A stretch of 64,000 bases of DNA, taken from Cumulibacter sp047975195 (GTDB lineage Bacteria > Actinomycetota > Actinomycetes > Mycobacteriales > Antricoccaceae). The stretch is taken from contig JBKEDB010000001.1 in NCBI GenBank assembly GCA_047975195.1, positions 124,001 to 188,000 on the forward strand, written 5' to 3'. Made by a program: the position numbers and the translations under genes. Positions 41,067 through 49,685 of this stretch are shown one piece after another (position 1 is the stretch's first letter; each line of letters opens with the position of its first letter). A model generated the notes under the pieces. The model made no database searches. It was not told the DNA's origin and worked only from the letters and a program-made list of their open reading frames with translations.

Positions 41067-42599
41067 TTAGCCCTCGGACTTGATGCGATTGGTGAGCTCG
41101 GTGACCTGGTTGTAGATGTGCCGCTTTTCTTTCATTTCCTTGGTGACCTTCTTGACCGCGTGCATCACGGTGGTGTGGTCCTTACCGCCGAACTGCTGAC
41201 CGATCCGCGGTAATGACAGGTCGGTGAGTTCGCGGCAGAGAAACATCGCGATCTGGCGTGGCATGACGAGCGTTTTGGAGCGGCTACGACCGCAGAGGTC
41301 GTCGATCGAGACGTCGTAGTACGTCGATACCTGCTGCATGATGGTCGTCGCGCTGATGTGGTGCGTCTCGTGGTCGGGCACCAGATCCTGAATGACTTGC
41401 TGCGCGATGCTCAGATCGACGCCTTGCCCGGTGAGGCTCGCGAACGCCGACACCCGGATCAGTGCGCCTTCGAGCTCCCGGATGTTGGTTTGGATCGCGG
41501 TCGCGAGGAGTTCGAGAACCTCGGGCGCGACCGTCATGCCTTCTTGGGCGGCCTTGTTGCGCAAGATGGCCAGGCGAGTTTCGAGGTCTGGCGTCTGGAT
41601 ATCCGGGGTGAGGCCACCGGCGAATCGGCTACGCAGCCGGTCTTCGAGGGTGGTGAGTTCCTTGGGTGTGCGGTCCGAGGTGATCACGATCTGCTTGCTT
41701 GCGTTGTGCAGAGTGTTGAACGTGTGGAAGAACTCTTCCTGGGTTTGTTCGGCGCGTTCGAGGAACTGGATGTCGTCGATCATCAGGATGTCGACCTCGC
41801 GGTAGCGCCGGCGGAACTGCTCGCGTTGGTCACCGCCGCCGCGACCCGCGTTGGCGATCGCATTGATGAAGTCGTTGGTGAACTCTTCGGAACTGACGTA
41901 CAGCACCGTGATGTCCGGGAACACCTGATTGGCGTAGTTACCGATCGCGTGCAGCAGATGTGTCTTACCCAGGCCGGAGTCGCCATAGATGAAGAGGGGG
42001 TTGTACGCCTTCGCGGGCGCCTCGGCGACCGCTGAAGCCGCGGCGAAAGCGAGTCGGTTCGACGGTCCGCGGACGAAGTTCTCAAACGTGTACTTCGGGT
42101 TCAGCCGTCCCGGTGCAGTCATCGGACCGGTCGTCGTCGTACCCGGCATGACCATCGGCTGCGGAACAGTGAGCGAAGTCTTCGTGTTCGACTCCGTAGC
42201 GCTGGTAGGTACGACGGCTTCGGCGTCATGCGGCTCGGGTGGCGCTACGAAGTTGACGACATCCGTGCCTTCGTCCCCTTGAGCGAACTCAGACGACTCA
42301 GTGACCTCCGATTCGTCCGACGGCGCAACTTCGTGGATTGATGCGTCGATGGTCACGGCAATTTGCACTTCTTTGCGCAGTGTCGTGGAGAGCACATCAT
42401 TGAGAATCGGACGCAACTTCGTCTCGATCATGTTCTGGGTGAAGGCGTCAGGTGCCGCGATGATGGCGGTCGTGCCCATTAAGCCAACGGGCTTAGTCAT
42501 GCGCAGCAACGCGCGATGTCGGCCGGTGAGTTGTTCGGAGGGGATATCCGCGATGGCTGTCGACCACACCACCTCGAGCTCGGTGCCCTCGTCGCTCAC
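41067..42599 (-). CDS. dnaA: Chromosomal replication initiator protein DnaA
   Basis: A 510-residue initiator. Domain I is at about 1-90, a variable acidic linker at about 90-165, the AAA+ core carries Walker A G-D-S-G-L-G-K-T-H near 206-214 and Walker B I-D-D-I-Q-F-L near 275, and domain IV ends with the DnaA signature (R-S-K-T-L...P-R-Q-I-A-M-F-L-C-R-E-L-T-D-L-S-L-P and G-G-K-D-H-T-T-V-M-H-A). It melts oriC at DnaA boxes. Start GTG 42599 with AAAGGA upstream. Confidence 0.98.
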   Translation of the reverse strand: MSDEGTELEVVWSTAIADIPSEQLTGRHRALLRMTKPVGLMGTTAIIAAPDAFTQNMIETKLRPILNDVLSTTLRKEVQIAVTIDASIHEVAPSDESEVTESSEFAQGDEGTDVVNFVAPPEPHDAEAVVPTSATESNTKTSLTVPQPMVMPGTTTTGPMTAPGRLNPKYTFENFVRGPSNRLAFAAASAVAEAPAKAYNPLFIYGDSGLGKTHLLHAIGNYANQVFPDITVLYVSSEEFTNDFINAIANAGRGGGDQREQFRRRYREVDILMIDDIQFLERAEQTQEEFFHTFNTLHNASKQIVITSDRTPKELTTLEDRLRSRFAGGLTPDIQTPDLETRLAILRNKAAQEGMTVAPEVLELLATAIQTNIRELEGALIRVSAFASLTGQGVDLSIAQQVIQDLVPDHETHHISATTIMQQVSTYYDVSIDDLCGRSRSKTLVMPRQIAMFLCRELTDLSLPRIGQQFGGKDHTTVMHAVKKVTKEMKEKRHIYNQVTELTNRIKSEG

Positions 42600-43186
42600 T
42601 GTGTAGTCCTTTCCGTTCCGGCTTGTGGATAACTCGCCGGTTGATGTCCGGACTTCGAGCTGTGGATACAGTGGCCGAAAAATGCCTGTTCAGGGGCTAT
42701 TTTTTCGGTTGTTCACATTCTTATCCACAGGTGACGAAGATACACGTATCCCCAAGTCGATCCACAGGCAGTGCCCCGTAAAAGTGCGAGCTCGGCGCGG
42801 AAGGTGTGGTGGCTAGATTAGTGCCTCGCCGCCGGTGCCCACAAGTTGATCGCGGACAAAATCTACTTGCTTTGGCGTGTCGCTGCAGGGTTCCTGCGGG
42901 GTAAGCGTGCGAGTATCCTCAGTTCTATGTCACAGGGTGGCCCTGGCAACACTTCCGAGCCGGAGTTTGACCCAGAGCCCAGGGGTCCGTACCGTAGAAC
43001 GGTCGCAGTAGAGCGGCAACTTGCCTGATCTTCCCCGCCGGGCGGCGTAGTACGCACCCAATGGCGAGTGACGGTTTGGGCAGGGTCATCGGTCGGCGGT
43101 CCGCCGTCGGCTGCCAGATGATTTTCCACCAGCTTCCGGAGCGGTCCACGCCTGTGGATTCCCGAACGTCATAAGGAGAGCCCGCA
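42600..43186. promoter_or_regulatory. dnaA-rpmH intergenic region with further DnaA boxes
   Basis: This 587-base gap carries divergent promoters for dnaA and rpmH. DnaA-box sequences: TGTGGATAA at 42624-42632 and TTATCCACA at 42721-42729 (both perfect E. coli-type), TGTGGATAC at 42661-42669 and CGATCCACA at 42758-42766. An AT-rich run (CTATTTTTTCGG) lies near 42697. The boxes suggest dnaA autoregulation or a second origin segment. AAGGAG at 43173 serves rpmH. Confidence 0.7.
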
Positions 43187-43324
43187 GTGAGCAAGCGGAC
43201 GTTCCAGCCCAACAACCGTCGACGCGCGAAGACTCACGGTTTTCGTCTGCGGATGCGCACTCGTGCCGGCCGCGCCATTCTGTCGGGCCGTCGTCGTAAG
43301 GGCCGCGCCAGCATCTCGGCGTAA
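43187..43324 (+). CDS. rpmH: 50S ribosomal protein L34
   Basis: A 45-residue, very basic protein starting M-S-K-R-T-F-Q-P-N-N-R-R-R-A and ending R-R-K-G-R-A-S-I-S-A, the standard L34 sequence. GTG 43187 follows AAGGAG. It opens the rpmH-rnpA-yidD-yidC-jag-rsmG-parA-parB run, a conserved order next to dnaA. Confidence 0.97.
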   Translation: MSKRTFQPNNRRRAKTHGFRLRMRTRAGRAILSGRRRKGRASISA

Positions 43325-43354
43325 CCCCGATACGGGTTCAGGCCTCGGCCACTC

Positions 43355-43702
43355 GTGCTTTCGGCAGACCAACGTATTCACCGCAGCGCCGATTTCGCCG
43401 TCGCGATACGGCGTGGGCGCAAGTTTTCCGACGGCGCACTCGTCTTCCATCTTGCAATAGCCGACGATAACGAGGTCCGCTGCGGCTTTGTGGTGTCCAA
43501 AGCAGTGGGTGGATCGGTCGTACGGCATCGTGTGACACGCCGGTTGCGGCATGTGTGCAGCGGGCTGTATTCCCAGTTACCGGACGGCACACGGCTGGTC
43601 GTGCGCGCCCTTCCCTCGGCCGCGAACACTCCGTTTGCGGAACTCTGCGCGAGCTCCCGAGCGTTTCTGAAGAGCAAGGCATTTGAGCGGGCGAGACGGT
43701 GA
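43355..43702 (+). CDS. rnpA: Ribonuclease P protein component
   Basis: A 115-residue basic protein with the RnpA signature: R-R-G-R-K near 19-23, G-F-V-V-S-K-A-V-G-G-S-V-V-R-H-R-V-T-R-R-L-R near 44-65. It assists RNase P RNA in maturing tRNA 5' ends. GTG 43355 fits the family start. Its stop overlaps the yidD start (GTGA). Confidence 0.96.
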   Translation: MLSADQRIHRSADFAVAIRRGRKFSDGALVFHLAIADDNEVRCGFVVSKAVGGSVVRHRVTRRLRHVCSGLYSQLPDGTRLVVRALPSAANTPFAELCASSRAFLKSKAFERARR

Positions 43703-43971
43703 GCACCTTCGCGGGCAGGCTCCTCGTCGCGCTCATTCGCGTGTACCAGCGTTGGATCTCTCCGGTGCGACCACCGGCCTGTCGCTTCTATCCGACCTGT
43801 AGCCAGTACGCCGTCGAATCCATACAGACCCACGGCGCGGTGCGAGGTTCCGGTTATGCGATAGTCCGTTTACTGAAGTGCGGACCGTGGCATCCGGGCG
43901 GGGTAGACAAGGTCAAGGCGCCTCGCACCCGTTCGACCCAGACTTTCTCAAGCACCGCGACCACGGAGTGA
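43699..43971 (+). CDS. yidD: Membrane protein insertion efficiency factor YidD
   Basis: A 90-residue YidD protein with the diagnostic C-R-F-Y-P-T-C-S-Q-Y-A near 28-38 and C-G-P-W-H-P-G-G near 60-67. It binds the inner face of the membrane and aids YidC insertion. It is coupled to rnpA by a 4-base overlap and sits just before yidC. Confidence 0.96.
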   Translation: MSTFAGRLLVALIRVYQRWISPVRPPACRFYPTCSQYAVESIQTHGAVRGSGYAIVRLLKCGPWHPGGVDKVKAPRTRSTQTFSSTATTE

Positions 43972-43975
43972 TCTG

Positions 43976-45091
43976 ATGCTCGACTTCCTGTACTACCCGA
44001 TCGCCTTCGTGCTGAAACTGTGGCACTCGCTGTGGGGCTCGTTGTTCGATCCGCACAGTGGCGTGTCGTGGGTGCTCGCGATCATGTTCCTGGTGGTCAC
44101 CGTCCGCATCATTCTCTTCCCGCTATTCGTGAAGATGATCAAGAGCCAGCGGGCGATGCAGGAACTTCAGCCTGAGATCGCAAAACTTCGCGCCGAGTAC
44201 GGCTCCGATCGCCAAGGTATGTCCGAGGCGATGATGAAACTGCAACGTGAGCGCGGTGTGAACCCGCTCGCGGGCTGCCTACCGATGATCGCGCAAGCCC
44301 CGGTCTTCATTGCCCTGCTGCACGTCCTGCGGCGGCTGGAGCCAGGTAAGCCCGGCCTCTACTCGTGGGACGACGCGCTGACGGACAATGCCGCCACCGC
44401 GACGGTCTTCGGCGCCCCGATCTCTTCGTACTTCACGATGAGCGGTGACAAGCTCGACGCGCTGCTGCAAGCCGTACCGACGACGTCCTCGACCAACATC
44501 AAGGTGGTCACCGGCATCCTGATCGTGGTGATGTCGATAACGCAGTTCATCACCACCAAGCAGATCATGAAGCGCACCAAGGCGCAGAACGCCAACATGC
44601 CTGAGTCCCCTCAGGCGGGCCAGATGCAGATGGTGCAGAAGCTGATGCTCTACGGGGCACCGCTCGCGCTGCTCATCTCGGGTACCTTCTTCCCGCTCGG
44701 TGTGCTGCTGTACTGGTTCTTCAACAACCTGTGGACCATGGGACAGCAGTTCTGGGTGCTATCGCGGATGCCGGCACCCGGCGCGCGTCCGGAGGATAAA
44801 GACAAGGCCGAGATCGACCGCACGAAACTCGCGCCGCGCCCCGGCGCGAAACCCAACCGCGATGCCACGCAGCGTCCGCGTTCGGTTGCCGCGAGCACCA
44901 CGGACGAGCCGGAGGCCGAGGCGCTTGCCGACGACGCCGCGGACACCGGGTCCAGGAGCGCGGGCACGAAGCCTCCCGGCAGCGCCAAATCCAGTCGGTC
45001 GGGTGGCAAACCGGGTGGATCAGCGAAACCACGCGCCGGCGCCAAACCAGCGGCCGGTTCACGTGCGCAGACGAAGCGCAAGAAGCGCTGA
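43976..45091 (+). CDS. yidC: Membrane protein insertase YidC
   Basis: A 371-residue insertase of the Oxa1/YidC family. Membrane segments include about 29-55, with the hydrophilic-groove Arg in V-R-I-I-L-F-P, G-C-L-P-M-I-A-Q-A-P near 98-107 and a final pair of helices near 225-260. The last 100 residues are a Lys/Arg/Ala/Gly-rich cytoplasmic tail, which can bind ribosomes. It inserts membrane proteins with or without Sec. Confidence 0.96.
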   Translation: MLDFLYYPIAFVLKLWHSLWGSLFDPHSGVSWVLAIMFLVVTVRIILFPLFVKMIKSQRAMQELQPEIAKLRAEYGSDRQGMSEAMMKLQRERGVNPLAGCLPMIAQAPVFIALLHVLRRLEPGKPGLYSWDDALTDNAATATVFGAPISSYFTMSGDKLDALLQAVPTTSSTNIKVVTGILIVVMSITQFITTKQIMKRTKAQNANMPESPQAGQMQMVQKLMLYGAPLALLISGTFFPLGVLLYWFFNNLWTMGQQFWVLSRMPAPGARPEDKDKAEIDRTKLAPRPGAKPNRDATQRPRSVAASTTDEPEAEALADDAADTGSRSAGTKPPGSAKSSRSGGKPGGSAKPRAGAKPAAGSRAQTKRKKR

Positions 45092-45145
45092 CCCCGATTC
45101 CTTTTGTAGTACTAAGCAAGTATTAGGCACCGAAAGCTGACGATC

Positions 45146-45652
45146 ATGACTGAAACACAGCAGGGCACTGAGGAAGCGTCGTACGACGAGAGCGATCCGT
45201 TAGTGATCGAGGGCGACATTGCCGGCGACTATCTAGAACGATTGCTGGACATCCTAGATCTGGACGGCGACATCGATCTGGACGTGGAGGGTTCGCGTGC
45301 GGTCGTGGCGGTCGATGGTGGCGATCTGAAGCATTTGGTGGGTCAGCGAGGACAGACTTTGGACGCGCTGCAGGAGTTGACCAGGCTCGCGGTCACGGCG
45401 CAGACTGGCGCCCGTAGCCGACTGATGCTGGATATTGACGGATACCGCGCGCACGAGCGGGAGCGTCTCACCCAACTTGCAGTGGACGCGATCAAGGAAG
45501 TGCGTGCGGCGGGCACCGAGAAGCGACTACCCGCGATGAATCCGTTCGAGCGCAAGGTCGTCCACGATGTCGTTGGCGCTGAGTCCGATGTGGTGAGCGA
45601 GTCTGCGGGCGAGCAGCCTAACCGACGAGTCGTCATCCGGCTCGCAGACTAG
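45146..45652 (+). CDS. jag: Jag/KhpB-type RNA-binding protein (KH and R3H domains)
   Basis: A 168-residue protein. A short acidic start is followed by a KH-like domain (G-D-I-D-L-D-V-E-G near 38-46; L-V-G-Q-R-G-Q-T-L-D-A-L-Q near 63-75) and an R3H domain with R-x-x-x-H near the end (M-N-P-F-E-R-K-V-V-H-D-V-V and N-R-R-V-V-I). It binds RNA and, in Gram-positives, affects cell elongation. The order yidC-jag-rsmG is conserved. Confidence 0.93.
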   Translation: MTETQQGTEEASYDESDPLVIEGDIAGDYLERLLDILDLDGDIDLDVEGSRAVVAVDGGDLKHLVGQRGQTLDALQELTRLAVTAQTGARSRLMLDIDGYRAHERERLTQLAVDAIKEVRAAGTEKRLPAMNPFERKVVHDVVGAESDVVSESAGEQPNRRVVIRLAD

Positions 45653-45656
45653 TTTC

Positions 45657-46295
45657 GTGCCCGGCACCCCACCTGCGGCGCAGGCGATTTTCGGCGAGCG
45701 GCTCCCGCTCGCCGAGCGCTTTCATGCGTCCTTGTGCGAGGCGGGGCCGATCCGGGGATTGAACGGTCCCCGTGAAGTACCGGTGCTGTGGGAACGACAC
45801 CTGATCAACAGCGCCCTTCTGGCGCGACTATCACCGCGCGTCTTAGCCAGTGGCGCATCGGTGTGCGATGTCGGCAGTGGTGGTGGTTTGCCCGGGATTC
45901 CGCTGGCGATCGCTCGACCGGATCTGGAAGTGACCTTGGTCGATCCGTTGCAGCGCCGGACGGACTATCTTCGGGAGATCTGCGCGGACCTGTCCCTGTC
46001 TAACGTCCGGGTGGTACGCGCCCGCGCTGGCGAGACAGATTCACGAACGGTGATCGGCACGTACGACGTCGTCACCTCTCGTGCCGTGGCCCCACTGGGG
46101 AGATTACTTGAATGGTGCGTGCCATTGGTACGTGGTGGTGGTTGGGTAGCGGCCATGAAGGGCCGGCGCGCTGAAGCCGAGATCGCTGATCTCACCAAAC
46201 GACAACGTCGTATGGTCGGTGATCTCGATATGGTGGATCTGTCCAGTGAAGACGGTGAGCACACCGCGCGTGTCCTGCTGGCACAACCCTCGTAG
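45657..46295 (+). CDS. rsmG: 16S rRNA (guanine527-N7)-methyltransferase
   Basis: A 212-residue SAM-dependent methyltransferase. The SAM site is D-V-G-S-G-G-G-L-P-G-I-P-L-A near 71-84, followed by V-T-L-V-D-P near 92-97 and T-S-R-A-V-A-P-L near 140-147. It modifies G527 of 16S rRNA; loss gives low-level streptomycin resistance in other bacteria. GTG start. The parA gene begins directly after its stop. Confidence 0.95.
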   Translation: MPGTPPAAQAIFGERLPLAERFHASLCEAGPIRGLNGPREVPVLWERHLINSALLARLSPRVLASGASVCDVGSGGGLPGIPLAIARPDLEVTLVDPLQRRTDYLREICADLSLSNVRVVRARAGETDSRTVIGTYDVVTSRAVAPLGRLLEWCVPLVRGGGWVAAMKGRRAEAEIADLTKRQRRMVGDLDMVDLSSEDGEHTARVLLAQPS

Positions 46296-47780
46296 ATGCT
46301 GGAGGAGCTGTTGAGTTTCATGTCGTCGAAACTCGGGTGGCCCCGGAAACGGCGCGCCGAAGCGGCGCCCGGAGAACCGACTGGTGTTGGTTGGATGTCC
46401 GGCGCCGAGTTTGCTGTTTCACGTGAAACAACACACTCCTCCGATGCGTACAGCAATCCAGGAAATGCTGTCCCGGCGACAGAAACGTCACGTGACGATA
46501 CCGACCCCAGGGTAGATGACCCAGTTCTTTCATCAGAATCAGATTACTCGGAGGGCCGTGGCACCCGAGGGGATATGGATACCCCGGCGAGCAACACCGA
46601 GGCGGCAGCCCAAGCCCTTGACTCCGATGTCGTCGAGATGGACTCCGCGCGATCGGCGAGGTCGACTATCGGTGTCGATCCCGGTCGCGACTCGCAGTCT
46701 GACCTCGCCGCCGATCGTTGCGACTCAGCTGGGGTGGAGGCTGATCTGACTTCGCGCACTGATGGTGCGGAGTGGAATGCCGCATCGGCGTACAGCGACG
46801 ATTCGGAGGGCGACGAAACGCAGCTGCCAGGGGTCGAGACCGAAGGAGTTGTCGTCGTTGACGCGCAGGCATCCGCTGTGCCGAGCGTCGGTGTTTCACG
46901 TGAAACGGCGGCAGAGGTCGCCATCGACGGGGATGCCGAAGTGGAGACTGTCGACCGTACGACCGTCGTTGGCCGCCGTGAGGTCGCTCGAATCCTGACG
47001 ATCTCGAACCAGAAGGGCGGGGTCGGAAAGACCACAACGACCGTGAACCTGGCTGCGGCGCTGGCGATGACGGGCCTCAAGGTATTGGTGATCGATCTGG
47101 ACCCGCAGGGCAATGCGAGTACCGGTTTGGGAATTCCGCATCAGGCAGGCACCCCGTCTACGTATAACGTCATTGTGGACAAGGCACCGCTCAGTGAGGT
47201 CGTACAGCCGGTGCAGGCCCCGGGAGTGCCTGCCGATCTGCTGTACTGCGTGCCGGCGACGTCGGACCTGGCCGGCGCCGAGGTTGAACTTGCTGGCGTT
47301 ATGGTCGGCCGGGAGTTTCGGCTGAAGCAAGCCATCACGGCTTTCCTCGATGAGTACACCGGCGAGAGCACCTTTGACTACGTACTTGTGGATTGTCCGC
47401 CATCCCTCGGACTTCTTACCGTGAACGCTTTGGCCGCTGCCGGGGAGGTCCTCATCCCGGTGCAGTGTGAGTACTACGCGCTTGAAGGTCTGGGTCAACT
47501 TCTGGAAACGGTCGATCTGATCAAGGGCTACCTGAACCCTGCGCTCGAAGTGTCTACGATGCTGCTGACCATGTTTGACGCGCGCACGAAGCTTGCGGGT
47601 CAAGTCGTGGACGATGTGCGCGAGCACTTCGGTGAGGTGGTGATGCGTACGATCATTCCGCGCAGCGTCAAGGTGAGCGAAGCGCCTAGCTATGGCCTGT
47701 CGGTGATGAGTTACGATCCGGGTTCGCGTGGTGCCGAGGCATATGCAGCCGCCGCGCGTGAACTTGTCGGACGTCGGTGA
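46296..47780 (+). CDS. parA: Chromosome-partitioning ATPase ParA with long acidic N-terminal extension
   Basis: A 494-residue ParA. The core starts at about residue 228 (V-A-R-I-L-T-I-S-N-Q) with deviant Walker A K-G-G-V-G-K-T-T near 239-246, D-L-D-P-Q-G-N-A near 268 and V-D-C-P-P-S-L-G. Residues 1-227 are an Asp/Ser/Glu/Thr-rich, probably disordered extension not seen in typical ParA proteins of 270-350 residues. Two perfect parS palindromes lie in this part and encode V-S-R-E-T at residues 41-45 and 200-204. ParA moves ParB-parS complexes. A later start for a short form, for example near Met 164 onward, cannot be excluded, but no better ribosome-binding site is evident. Confidence 0.93.
   Translation: MLEELLSFMSSKLGWPRKRRAEAAPGEPTGVGWMSGAEFAVSRETTHSSDAYSNPGNAVPATETSRDDTDPRVDDPVLSSESDYSEGRGTRGDMDTPASNTEAAAQALDSDVVEMDSARSARSTIGVDPGRDSQSDLAADRCDSAGVEADLTSRTDGAEWNAASAYSDDSEGDETQLPGVETEGVVVVDAQASAVPSVGVSRETAAEVAIDGDAEVETVDRTTVVGRREVARILTISNQKGGVGKTTTTVNLAAALAMTGLKVLVIDLDPQGNASTGLGIPHQAGTPSTYNVIVDKAPLSEVVQPVQAPGVPADLLYCVPATSDLAGAEVELAGVMVGREFRLKQAITAFLDEYTGESTFDYVLVDCPPSLGLLTVNALAAAGEVLIPVQCEYYALEGLGQLLETVDLIKGYLNPALEVSTMLLTMFDARTKLAGQVVDDVREHFGEVVMRTIIPRSVKVSEAPSYGLSVMSYDPGSRGAEAYAAAARELVGRR
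46416..46429. other. parS site 1, inside parA
   Basis: Perfect GTTTCACGTGAAAC, extended to TGTTTCACGTGAAACA (46415-46430). This is the ParB-binding centromere sequence conserved from Bacillus to actinobacteria. It encodes V-S-R-E-T in ParA. Confidence 0.93.
46893..46906. other. parS site 2, inside parA
   Basis: Perfect GTTTCACGTGAAAC, read in the same frame as site 1 and encoding V-S-R-E-T just before the ParA core domain. Confidence 0.93.
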
Positions 47781-47781
47781 T

Positions 47782-47795
47782 GTTTCACGTGAAAC
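47782..47795. other. parS site 3, parA-parB junction
   Basis: Perfect core within TGTTTCACGTGAAACA (47781-47796), beginning directly after the parA stop codon and ending 22 bases before the chosen parB start. ParB bound here could block or tune its own expression. Confidence 0.93.
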
Positions 47796-47817
47796 ACCAG
47801 GAATCGGGAGCGCGGTA

Positions 47818-49551
47818 GTGAGCGATAAGTCTAAGAAAAAGTCGCAGCCACCGGCTCGTCGAGGCGGACTTGGACGTGGCCTAGGTGCTCTTATCCCGTC
47901 TGGCCCGCTACCAGGTAGCGCGTCGGGCAAGGGGCACTTTTGGAACGCGCTCGACAATCCACCGGCTGTGGACGAATCCGCCGTCCGATCGGTGCTAGAT
48001 AGTCACGTCAGCAATGCCGAACCGCAGCGTTCTGACGCTGGTGCCGATGAATCCCCTGTTCATGACCCAAATCGGGACTCAGAATCAGGAGCGTCGACGA
48101 TCGCCAACGTCTCCGGTGGGTCAGTATCCGCTGTGGATATTCATGTGGATACCCGATCGATAGAAGTCGCGGACCCGGTATCCGCTGCTAGCGACGATGG
48201 TGTTGCGGGCGGTGAGGCTGTCGCTGACGTTTCTGATGGAGATGCGGAGAGGGCCGGAACCCAACTGGGTGTCACTGAGGTCGACAATGATGAGCGGTCG
48301 TCGGTCGTCAACGACCGCAACGATAGTTCTAGAAATGTGGACCCTGATGATCGGCTAGCTGGCGCTGCTGGTTCGGGATCAGATTCGGCATCGGTAGGCG
48401 CCACCGACACTCAGACCGTTTCACGTGAAACGATGAGCGAGAGATCTGCCTCGGAAAGTCGCGATTCGAAGGACACTGACATCGGCAGCGACGATATCGA
48501 GGACACCGGCAACGCCGCACAAGGGCCCGCCGTTTCACGTGAAACAGCTCCCGCAGTTGTATACCCGAACAGCGCGGGCCCCCCAGCGGTAGATCGAAGG
48601 CAAGACTCGAATTCTGCGAACCGCGGCACCGGAGTGGGGTACGAGTCTGCAGCCGGAACGGACGACGATCCTAGCGCTGCTGTGCAGGAGGGCGCCTCGA
48701 TGCGGACCGGCGAAACGGCTGCGCCACCCGCAGTATTGGTCGAGCTTTCCCCTGCCGACATTCGGGCAAACCCAAAGAACCCTCGCCAGGTGTTCGACGA
48801 TGATGAGCTCGAGGAACTTTCGCAGTCGATCAAGGAGTTCGGGCTCCTCCAACCGATCGTCGTACGTGAGACGACTAGCGGTTACGAACTCGTCATGGGT
48901 GAACGACGACTACGGGCGTCTAAGTTGGCTGGTGTTGACGTCATCCCGGTTATCGTCCGTCAGACTGATGACGACGAGATGCTACGGGACGCGCTGCTGG
49001 AGAACATTCATCGAGTGCAGCTGCATCCCCTGGAGGAGGCGGCAGCCTATCAACAGTTGATCGAAGAGTTCGGTGTGACGCACGAGGAACTGGCCAAACG
49101 GATCAAGCGAAGTCGTCCAGCCATTTCGAACTCGATCCGATTGTTGAAGCTACCAACTCGAGTCCAGAATCGCGTCGCGGCCGGTGTGATCTCGGGTTCG
49201 CACGCGCGAGCGCTCCTCGGACTCGAGAATGTCGAGGCACAAGAGACGCTCGCCGCGCGCATTGTGGCCGAAGGCTTGTCTGTCAGGGCGACAGAAGAGG
49301 CCGTTTCGCTCTACAGCGGCGACAGCACTCGTCCCACCCGCTCCATTCGGCGCACTCGGCCCGTCGCGCCCGCCCTGGGAGCACTGGCGGAGAAGTTGTC
49401 CGACCATTTCGATACCCGCGCGACTGTTCAGCTCGGACGGACCAAGGGCAAGATCGTGGTCGAGTTCGCGTCGGTAGACGACTTGGAACGTATCGTCGCC
49501 ATGATGGCCCCGCCGCTTGCGACGAAGCGCGGTGACGACGGGATCGGCTAA
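47818..49551 (+). CDS. parB: Chromosome-partitioning CTPase ParB with long acidic linker
   Basis: A 577-residue ParB. The start GTG 47818 gives a Lys-rich beginning and then the ParA-contact motif R-G-G-L-G-R-G-L-G-A-L-I-P near 14-26, where ParB proteins normally begin. The CTP-binding domain starts at about residue 308 (V-E-L-S-P-A-D-I...N-P-R) with G-E-R-R-L-R-A, then a helix-turn-helix (E-E-L-A-K-R-I-K-R-S-R-P-A-I-S-N) and C-terminal dimer domain. Between them lie about 280 acidic, low-complexity residues; usual ParB proteins have about 330 residues in total. Two perfect parS sites lie in this linker and encode V-S-R-E-T at 201-205 and 239-243. Confidence 0.95.
   Translation: MSDKSKKKSQPPARRGGLGRGLGALIPSGPLPGSASGKGHFWNALDNPPAVDESAVRSVLDSHVSNAEPQRSDAGADESPVHDPNRDSESGASTIANVSGGSVSAVDIHVDTRSIEVADPVSAASDDGVAGGEAVADVSDGDAERAGTQLGVTEVDNDERSSVVNDRNDSSRNVDPDDRLAGAAGSGSDSASVGATDTQTVSRETMSERSASESRDSKDTDIGSDDIEDTGNAAQGPAVSRETAPAVVYPNSAGPPAVDRRQDSNSANRGTGVGYESAAGTDDDPSAAVQEGASMRTGETAAPPAVLVELSPADIRANPKNPRQVFDDDELEELSQSIKEFGLLQPIVVRETTSGYELVMGERRLRASKLAGVDVIPVIVRQTDDDEMLRDALLENIHRVQLHPLEEAAAYQQLIEEFGVTHEELAKRIKRSRPAISNSIRLLKLPTRVQNRVAAGVISGSHARALLGLENVEAQETLAARIVAEGLSVRATEEAVSLYSGDSTRPTRSIRRTRPVAPALGALAEKLSDHFDTRATVQLGRTKGKIVVEFASVDDLERIVAMMAPPLATKRGDDGIG
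48418..48431. other. parS site 4, inside parB
   Basis: Perfect GTTTCACGTGAAAC in the linker of parB, encoding V-S-R-E-T; 114 bases from site 5. Confidence 0.93.
48532..48545. other. parS site 5, inside parB
   Basis: Perfect GTTTCACGTGAAAC in the linker of parB, again in the V-S-R-E-T frame. Confidence 0.93.
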
Positions 49552-49671
49552 CCGCGGGCCTGTGCAGTCGCGGTCGGATCGCCGTATCGGACGTGTCGCA
49601 AGGCTCTCGACGGTATAAGTGTTGTCTGACTCACCTGATTTGGGCAACGTTCGTGTCTGGTCGCACGGGTC

Positions 49672-49685
49672 GTTTCACGTGAAAC
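49672..49685. other. parS site 6, downstream of parB
   Basis: Perfect core in the 282-base gap between the convergent parB and cwlM genes; 142 bases from site 7. The gap holds no gene. Confidence 0.93.

Noticed and set aside
41358..42035. 225-codon frame antisense to dnaA
   Set aside because: Fully overlaps the conserved AAA+ domain of dnaA on the other strand and has no protein-like composition.
47728..47817. Upstream in-frame start for ParB
   Set aside because: It would overlap the parA end and place non-conserved sequence before the Lys-rich start and L-G-R-G-L-G-A-L-I-P motif where ParB proteins begin.
46416..48545. V-S-R-E-T as a conserved peptide motif selected at the protein level
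   Set aside because: The same DNA palindrome also occurs three times outside genes, so selection on DNA explains it better.
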